11,945 nucleotides of DNA, from contig JAEUAC010000252.1 of the NCBI GenBank assembly GCA_019695455.1, forward strand, positions 1-11,945. Reading direction: 5' to 3'. Both the position numbers and the translations under genes were made by a program. Source of the DNA: Methylorubrum extorquens (GTDB lineage: Bacteria; Pseudomonadota; Alphaproteobacteria; Rhizobiales; Beijerinckiaceae). The first letter of the stretch is position 1. Every line of letters starts with the position of its first letter. The notes under the pieces are model-generated. The model searched no databases. It worked only from the letters and a program-made list of their open reading frames with translations, and had not been told where the DNA came from. Shown here piece by piece: positions 7,378-11,945 of the stretch.

Positions 7378-9588
7378 CTGCAGCTCGATCGTGCCCGCGA
7401 GCGGGGCGTCCGACGCGCCGCCCACGAAGATCTCGTAGCGTCCCGGTTCGAGCACGCGCGCGCCGGTCCCGTCCGTGTAGGCCAGCGCATCCGCGGGCAG
7501 CGCCAGGGCGACGCTCGCCGTCTCGCCCGGTGCGAGGACGACCTTGCGGAAGCTCTTCAGCTGCCGGAGCGGGCGGCTGATCCGGGCGACCGGCTGGCGG
7601 ACGTAGAGCTGCACGACCTCGCTGACGGGGCGCGGCCCCACGTTCGAGACCGTCGCCCGGACCACCGCGCTGCCGCCGCGCGGCACCACAGGATCGTCGA
7701 TCCGCACCGGCCCGTAGGCGACCCGCCCGTAGCCGAGGCCGAAGCCGAACGGGAACAGCGGCGTGAACTCCTCGTCGACGTAGCGGAGGGTGAAGCGGTT
7801 GCGCGGGTCGGGCGGCCGCCCGGTCGGCAGCCGGTCGTAGAACAGCGGCACCTGGCCGATCGTCCGCGGCCAGGTGACCGGGAGCCTGGCGGACGGCGAG
7901 ACGTCGCCGAAGAGGAGGTCGGCCACCGCGTTGCCGCCCTCCGTTCCGGGAAACCAGGCCATGAGGAGCCCGGCCAGCCGGTCGACGACCCGGCCCAGCT
8001 CCACCGGCCGGCTCGCGACCAGCACGAGGACGACCGGCTTCCCCGCCCCGACGAGGCGGTCGAGCAGCTCCGCCTGCCGGCCGGGCAGGGTCAGGTAGGC
8101 GCGCGAGGCGGCCTCGCCCGTCAGCTCCAGAGGCTCGCCCATCACGGCGACCACGACGTCCGCCGCCTCGGCGGTCGCGACGGCGGCCGCGAATCCGGCA
8201 TCGGACCCGCAGCCCACGTCGCAGCCGGGCGAGAAGGACAGGCTCGCCCCCGCGCTCTCCGCGCGGCGTCGCAGGCCTTCGAGGATGGACACGCCGTCCT
8301 CGTACCTCACGAGCGCCGCATGCGGGCCCACCAACTCCTTCGCGTCCGCCGCGATGCCGCCGACGAGCGCGATGCGGCGTCCCGGGGCGAGCGGCAACGC
8401 GCCCTCGTTGCGCAGCAGGACCATGGACTCGGCCGCGGCCCGCCGGGCGAGGGCCCGGTCATTGGGGGAGGGCGGCGGCGGCGCGTCCAGGACGGGCGGG
8501 CTCGTGGGCGCCTCGAACAGTCCCATCCGCAGCTTGGTCCGCACGATGCGGCGCGCCGCCTCCGCGACCGCGGCCTCCGGGACGCGGCCGGCCGCGATCT
8601 CGTCCGGCAGGTGCTTCGCGTAGAGGCCGCTCGCCATGTCCATGTCGACGCCGGCCGCGAGGGCGAGACGCGCGGCCTCGGCGCCGGTCGCCGCGACGCC
8701 GTGGTCGCGCAGCTGGTCGATCGCGAGCCAGTCGGAGACGACGAAGCCGGAGAAGCCGAGGCGGCCCCGCAGCGTGTCCGTGAGCAGGAACCGGCTCGCG
8801 GTCGCCGGGACGCGGTCGAGCGCGTGGAAGGCGCTCATCACGCTCTCGGCTCCCGCCCCGATCCCGGCCGCGAAGGGCGGCAGGTAGGCGTCGACGAGCT
8901 CGCCCGGCCCGATGGAGGCCGAATCGTAGTCGCGCCCGCCGATCGCGGCGCCGTAGCCGGCGAAATGCTTCAGCGTCACGGCGAGGCCGCCCTCGCGGAA
9001 GCCGCGCACGCGCGCCGCCGTGAAGGCCGCGCCGAGATGCGGATCCTCGCCGAAGCCCTCGACCATGCGGCCCCAGCGCGGGTCGCGGGCGAGGTCGGCC
9101 ATGGGCGCGAAGGTCCAGTTGATGCCGATCGCCGCCGCCTCCCGGGCGGCCGCGCGGGCCACCTCCCGGGCGAGGTCCGGATCGAAGCTCGCCGCCTCGC
9201 CGAGCGGCAGCGGATATTGCGTGCGCAGCCCGTGCAGCACGTCGAGCCCGACGAGGAGCGGGATGCCCGACGGCGCGCGGCGCGCGAGCGCCTGCACGTC
9301 CGCGATGTCGCGCCCGTTCGTGAAGGCGAGGACGCCGCCCGCCGCTCCGGCCGCGATGCGGTCGCGGGAGAAGGAGGGGCTGTTCGCGACGAGATCGAGC
9401 TGGCCGATCCTCTCCGCGAGCGACAGGCCGCCGAGGATGCGCTCGACGCGTTCGTCCTCGGACGGAGGCGCCTGCGCGAAGGCGGCGGGCGCGAGGAGGA
9501 GAAGCGCCGCGAGGCCCGCGCCGGCCCGGCCGAGGCCCGGCGGACGGTTGCGGTTCGGCGGGGACGCGGTCAGACGGGGGCGCGGCAT
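7372..9588 (-). CDS. bglX: Secreted GH3 beta-glucosidase (BglX type)
   Basis: Predicted exo-acting beta-glycosidase that removes terminal glucose, and perhaps xylose or other sugars, from beta-linked oligosaccharides in the periplasm. The 738 residues are close to BglX length. A signal peptide with a long basic N-region spans about 1-40 (hydrophobic LAALLLLAPAAFA, cleavage near AQA). Then come the GH3 (beta/alpha)8 domain (about 45-350) with WTFAPMADLARDPRWGRMVE, KHFAGYG and GFVVSDWL, where Asp286 is the nucleophile; the GH3 C-terminal domain (about 385-575) with LLRNEGALPL, TGEAASR (490-496, where the acid/base Glu492 is expected) and WFPGTEGGNAVADLLFGD; and a fibronectin III-like domain (about 640-730). 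No frameshift or missing motif is seen. The ATG at 9588 has only a weak AAGAA upstream. The substrate is not determinable, and no transporter or regulator is adjacent except the convergent TetR gene. Confidence 0.93.
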   Translation of the reverse strand: MPRPRLTASPPNRNRPPGLGRAGAGLAALLLLAPAAFAQAPPSEDERVERILGGLSLAERIGQLDLVANSPSFSRDRIAAGAAGGVLAFTNGRDIADVQALARRAPSGIPLLVGLDVLHGLRTQYPLPLGEAASFDPDLAREVARAAAREAAAIGINWTFAPMADLARDPRWGRMVEGFGEDPHLGAAFTAARVRGFREGGLAVTLKHFAGYGAAIGGRDYDSASIGPGELVDAYLPPFAAGIGAGAESVMSAFHALDRVPATASRFLLTDTLRGRLGFSGFVVSDWLAIDQLRDHGVAATGAEAARLALAAGVDMDMASGLYAKHLPDEIAAGRVPEAAVAEAARRIVRTKLRMGLFEAPTSPPVLDAPPPPSPNDRALARRAAAESMVLLRNEGALPLAPGRRIALVGGIAADAKELVGPHAALVRYEDGVSILEGLRRRAESAGASLSFSPGCDVGCGSDAGFAAAVATAEAADVVVAVMGEPLELTGEAASRAYLTLPGRQAELLDRLVGAGKPVVLVLVASRPVELGRVVDRLAGLLMAWFPGTEGGNAVADLLFGDVSPSARLPVTWPRTIGQVPLFYDRLPTGRPPDPRNRFTLRYVDEEFTPLFPFGFGLGYGRVAYGPVRIDDPVVPRGGSAVVRATVSNVGPRPVSEVVQLYVRQPVARISRPLRQLKSFRKVVLAPGETASVALALPADALAYTDGTGARVLEPGRYEIFVGGASDAPLAGTIELQP

Positions 9589-9665
9589 GGCGGTTCTTGT
9601 AGCCGCCCGATCGGTCCCGGCCCAGCGCCGCGACGATCGGCCGAGAGGCCGCGCCGGGAGCGATC

Positions 9666-10451
9666 GTGGACCCGTTCTGGACCGTTCTCCTCCTGCGCAT
9701 GCTGGCGACGGCGGCCGTGGTGGTCGCGGTGTCGCTGCTCGTCGAGCGGTCGGGCCCGCTCGTCGGCGCCCTCGTCGCGACGCTGCCGATCTCGGCCGGG
9801 CCGGCCTACGTCTTCCTGGCGGCCGACCATCCGCCCGACTTCGTGGCCGCGAGCGCCGCCGCGAGCCTGCTCTCGGTGGCGGGGACCGGGTTCTTCATGG
9901 TCGCCTATGCGCTCGTCGCGCCGCGCGTCCCGACGGCCGTGGCGCTCGGCGCCGCGATCGCGGCGTGGCTCGCGGGCGCGCTCTCGCTGTCGCTCGTGCC
10001 GTGGCCGCTCCCGGCCGCCTTCGCGCTCGCCTTCGGCGTCAACGCCGCGGGCGGCTGGCTGACACGGCACCGGCGCGGCGCGGCGTCGCGGGCCGTCCTG
10101 CGGCCCCGGCTCTGGCACCACGCGGTCCGGGCGGCGGCCGTGATGGGTCTCGTCGCCGCCGTGACCGTCGTGGGCCATGCCGTCGGGGCGCGGGCGGCGG
10201 GGCTCGCGACGCTGGCGCCGATCGTGTTCACGTGCCTGATCCCGATCCTGCAGCCCCGGATCGGCGGGCCCGCGACGGCCTCCATGGTGGCGTTCAGCCT
10301 GGACGGCATGATGGGCTACGCCTTCGCGCTCACGCTGCTCACCCTGACGGCCGTGCCGCTCGGCTCGGCGCCGGCCCTCGCGCTCGCGCTCGCCGCCTGC
10401 TGCGGCTGGAACGCGCTCTTCCTCGCCTGGCGCAGGCGTGGCGCAGGCTGA
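9666..10451 (+). CDS. Polytopic membrane protein with internal duplication
   Basis: A 261-residue integral inner-membrane protein with about seven or eight hydrophobic segments (roughly 5-26, 31-52, 63-84, 90-110, 113-130, 155-172, 176-196, 204-230 and 236-255, some probably merging). I recognise it only as a type of conserved hypothetical seen in Rhizobiales. Two parts look related: RMLATAAVVV to LPI (11-42) and RAAAVMGLVA to API (155-186) are both 32 residues and align without gaps with 9 identities, and matches continue beyond. Conserved-looking motifs include ERSGPLVGALVATLPISAGP (27-46). The start is GTG at 9666, chosen because GGGAG lies five bases upstream at 9656-9660. It is divergent from the GH3 gene with a 77-base gap. 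Role unknown; a small transporter is possible. Confidence 0.83.
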   Translation: MDPFWTVLLLRMLATAAVVVAVSLLVERSGPLVGALVATLPISAGPAYVFLAADHPPDFVAASAAASLLSVAGTGFFMVAYALVAPRVPTAVALGAAIAAWLAGALSLSLVPWPLPAAFALAFGVNAAGGWLTRHRRGAASRAVLRPRLWHHAVRAAAVMGLVAAVTVVGHAVGARAAGLATLAPIVFTCLIPILQPRIGGPATASMVAFSLDGMMGYAFALTLLTLTAVPLGSAPALALALAACCGWNALFLAWRRRGAG

Positions 10452-10455
10452 CGCG

Positions 10456-10481
10456 CGCCGTTGTGCCCAGGCAAAACGGCG
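10456..10481 (+). terminator. Hairpin after the membrane protein gene
   Basis: CGCCGTT (10456-10462) pairs with AACGGCG (10475-10481) around a 12-base loop, five bases after the membrane protein stop; with one bulge the stem can extend through GCGC on each side. There is no following T-run, so termination is uncertain. It may instead stabilise the 3' end or affect the leader of the nuclease gene downstream. Confidence 0.3.
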
Positions 10482-10533
10482 GCGCACCCGCGCCGGTCTT
10501 GCGCCGCGCGCCGGCCCCCGGCAGGAACGGGCC

Positions 10534-10584
10534 ATGATGCCCACCGCTCCCGCCGGGGCGCCCGCCCGGGACCGGGCGGCGTGA
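10534..10584 (+). CDS. Possible 16-residue leader peptide overlapping the nuclease start
   Basis: A short frame encodes MMPTAPAGAPARDRAA and stops at TGA (10582-10584), which overlaps the GTG start of the nuclease gene as GTGA. AGGA (10523-10526) lies seven bases before the first ATG, a better ribosome binding site than the one before the nuclease GTG. Translation of this leader could therefore couple to the nuclease. It is too short to judge by coding statistics and could be chance. Confidence 0.3.
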   Translation: MMPTAPAGAPARDRAA

Positions 10585-11819
10585 GCGCCTTCACGTTCCT
10601 GCACGCGGCCGACCTGCATCTCGGGAGCCCGCTCGCGGGCCTCGCGGGCCGCGACCAGGATCTCGCCGAGCGCTTCGTCGCGGCCGGCCGCGAGGCCTTC
10701 TCGGCCCTCGTCACGCACGCGGTCGAGGCCGGGGTCGCGTTCGTGGTCTGCGCGGGCGACGTGTTCGACCGCGAATGGGCGGACCTCTCCATCGGCCTGT
10801 TCTTCGCCCGCGAGCTCGCGCGGCTGGACCGGGCGGGCATCCCCTTCCTGTGGATCCGCGGCAACCACGACGCCGAGAGCATCGTCCGCAGGAACGTGAC
10901 GCTGCCGCCGGGCACGCTCGACTTTCCGCACGCCAAGGCGGGGACGCACCGGCTGGAGCGCTGGCAGGTCGCGGTCCACGGCCGGAGCTTCCCGGACCGG
11001 ACGGTGCCCGACGGCTTCGTCGCCTCCTATCCGGCGCCCGTGCCCGGCTGGTTCAACCTCGGCCTGCTGCACACGTCCTGCGAGGGCCACGCCGCCCACG
11101 ACACCTACGCGCCCTGCACGACGGCCGAGCTCGCCGCCCGCGGCTACGATTACTGGGCGCTCGGGCATGTCCACGACTACGCCGAGCTGCGGCGCGACCC
11201 GCCCATCGTCTATCCGGGCAACCTCCAGGGCCGGAGCGTCCGCGAATGCGGGCCGCGCGGCGCCGTCGCCGTGGACGTGCGCGACGGCCGCGTGGAGGCG
11301 ATCCGGCGGATCGTCCTCGACCGGGCGCGCTTCGTCCACCTCGAGCTGGAGGCCGGCGACCACGGGAGCGAGGCGGCGCTGGTCGACGCGGTCGGCCGCG
11401 AACTCGCGCCCCACGTGGCGGAGGCCGCCGACCGGCCCGTCGCCTTCCGGGTGACGCTGGCGGGCGAGACGGCGCTGCACGACGCGCTCCTCGGCGATCC
11501 CGACCAGCTCCGGGCCGAACTCCAGGCCGCCGCCCACCGGCTGCACGAGGACGTCTGGCTGGAGCGGCTGCGCGTGCGGACCCGGCGGCCGGACCGGCCC
11601 GCGCTCCCCGAGGGCGACGCCGTGCTCCTCGACCCCGCGAGCCTCCTCGCCGCGCTCGACCGGGATCCCGGGCTCCGCGAGGACGCCCGCCGGATCGTGG
11701 CCGAGATCGCCGCGAAGCTGCCGGGCGGCGCGGGCGACGGGGAGCTCGACGACCTCGACGCCCTCCTGGCGGAGGCGGAGGCGACCGTGATGGCGCGGCT
11801 CTCGGGGCGGGGCTGCTGA
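10581..11819 (+). CDS. DNA repair exonuclease, SbcD/YhaO-like metallophosphatase
   Basis: A 412-residue predicted Mn-dependent nuclease of the Mre11/SbcD superfamily, closest in layout to the YhaO group. It would act with its partner ATPase on DNA ends in the cytoplasm. Calcineurin-type phosphoesterase motifs are all present: LHAADLHLGSPLAG (7-20) with Asp11 and His13, CAGDVFD (57-63) with Asp60, IRGNHDAES (92-100) with Asn95 and His96, GLLHTS (161-166) with His164, and ALGHVHDY (193-200) with His196 and His198. The domain ends near 225; the remaining C-terminal part (about 240-412) is the capping and partner-binding region. The GTG at 10581 is chosen because the family homology starts there; its ribosome binding site is poor and may depend on the leader ORF. 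The YhaN-like gene starts one base after its stop, so the two form an operon. Confidence 0.92.
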   Translation: MSAFTFLHAADLHLGSPLAGLAGRDQDLAERFVAAGREAFSALVTHAVEAGVAFVVCAGDVFDREWADLSIGLFFARELARLDRAGIPFLWIRGNHDAESIVRRNVTLPPGTLDFPHAKAGTHRLERWQVAVHGRSFPDRTVPDGFVASYPAPVPGWFNLGLLHTSCEGHAAHDTYAPCTTAELAARGYDYWALGHVHDYAELRRDPPIVYPGNLQGRSVRECGPRGAVAVDVRDGRVEAIRRIVLDRARFVHLELEAGDHGSEAALVDAVGRELAPHVAEAADRPVAFRVTLAGETALHDALLGDPDQLRAELQAAAHRLHEDVWLERLRVRTRRPDRPALPEGDAVLLDPASLLAALDRDPGLREDARRIVAEIAAKLPGGAGDGELDDLDALLAEAEATVMARLSGRGC

Positions 11820-11820
11820 G

Positions 11821-11945
11821 ATGCGCCTCCTGTCGCTCGATCTCGACCGGTTCGGCCCGTTCACGGGCAAGCGCCTCGCCTTCCGGCCGGATGCGCGGCT
11901 CCACGTCGTGCTCGGCCCGAACGAGGCCGGCAAGAGTTCCGCGCT
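11821..11945 (+). CDS. YhaN-like SMC/Rad50-type ATPase (partial, 3' end outside window)
   Basis: The first 41 residues of an ATPase gene cut by the window end. They begin MRLLSLDLDRFGPFTGKRLA and reach a Walker A motif, GPNEAGKSS (32-40), with Lys38 and Ser39 for ATP binding. The short N-terminal strand-turn-strand followed closely by GPNEAGKS is typical of the YhaN/SbcC/RecF-like AAA group, whose full proteins are usually long (about 850-1150 residues) with coiled coils. The ATG follows the nuclease stop by one base (TGAGATG), supporting a nuclease-ATPase complex. Whether it is YhaN or SbcC cannot be settled from this fragment; the partner's YhaO-like form favours YhaN. Confidence 0.85.
   Translation, partial: MRLLSLDLDRFGPFTGKRLAFRPDARLHVVLGPNEAGKSSA

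Noticed and set aside
8320..10062. A 580-codon plus-strand open frame antisense to the GH3 gene
   Set aside because: No recognisable domain, biased Arg/Ala composition, and it runs antisense through all GH3 motifs.
9570..11933. A 787-codon minus-strand open frame across the membrane protein and nuclease genes
   Set aside because: The translation is low-complexity Arg/Gly/Ala-rich and covers two plus-strand genes with clear membrane and nuclease features.

Overview
The window comes from a very GC-rich (roughly 70% or more by eye) alphaproteobacterial chromosome. The gene set (DUF1036, a DUF1244/SMc04008-like protein, a Rhizobiales-type M20 hydrolase, a CtrA-type TTAA-N7-TTAA box with a nearby GANTC site) points to Hyphomicrobiales, and most likely a Methylobacterium/Microvirga-like genome; that assignment is inference from protein style, not from a marker gene. 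Strong GC bias at third codon positions leaves long open frames antisense to almost every real gene, so reading frames were chosen by protein family motifs, ribosome binding sites and neighbour spacing.

Layout. Minus strand: the 5' end of a small gene cut by the window edge (1-121) lies downstream of acs, a complete acetyl-CoA synthetase (214-2181). A 150-base divergent region with a possible promoter and a palindrome leads to plus-strand genes for a DUF2235 alpha/beta-hydrolase (2332-3474) and an M20 Zn-dependent amidohydrolase of the allantoate/N-carbamoyl amino acid type (3542-4735). Convergent to these are two minus-strand secreted-protein genes: an 87-residue protein ending in CxxC (4755-5018) and, upstream of it, a DUF1036 gene interrupted by an in-frame amber codon (5069-5614). 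Divergent from that is a DUF1244 gene (5696-6007), whose stop codon lies inside a 33-base tandem duplication. A minus-strand coiled-coil protein (6062-6556) follows, with a CtrA box just upstream and a GANTC site in its first codons.

The right half holds a TetR-family regulator (6699-7316), a secreted GH3 beta-glucosidase of BglX type on the minus strand (7372-9588), an internally duplicated membrane protein (9666-10451), and the start of a DNA-repair pair: an SbcD/YhaO-like nuclease (10581-11819) followed one base later by a YhaN-like ATPase that runs off the window (11821-11945).

Functionally the region is mostly housekeeping: acetate activation, nitrogen-compound salvage, oligosaccharide hydrolysis and DNA end processing. 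I see no RNA genes, insertion sequences, CRISPR arrays or phage genes, and no convincing new multi-gene system. The observations most worth a second look are the broken DUF1036 gene, the CtrA-box-linked coiled-coil gene, the tandem duplication over a stop codon, the short leader ORF touching the nuclease start, and the two-fold repeat in the membrane protein.
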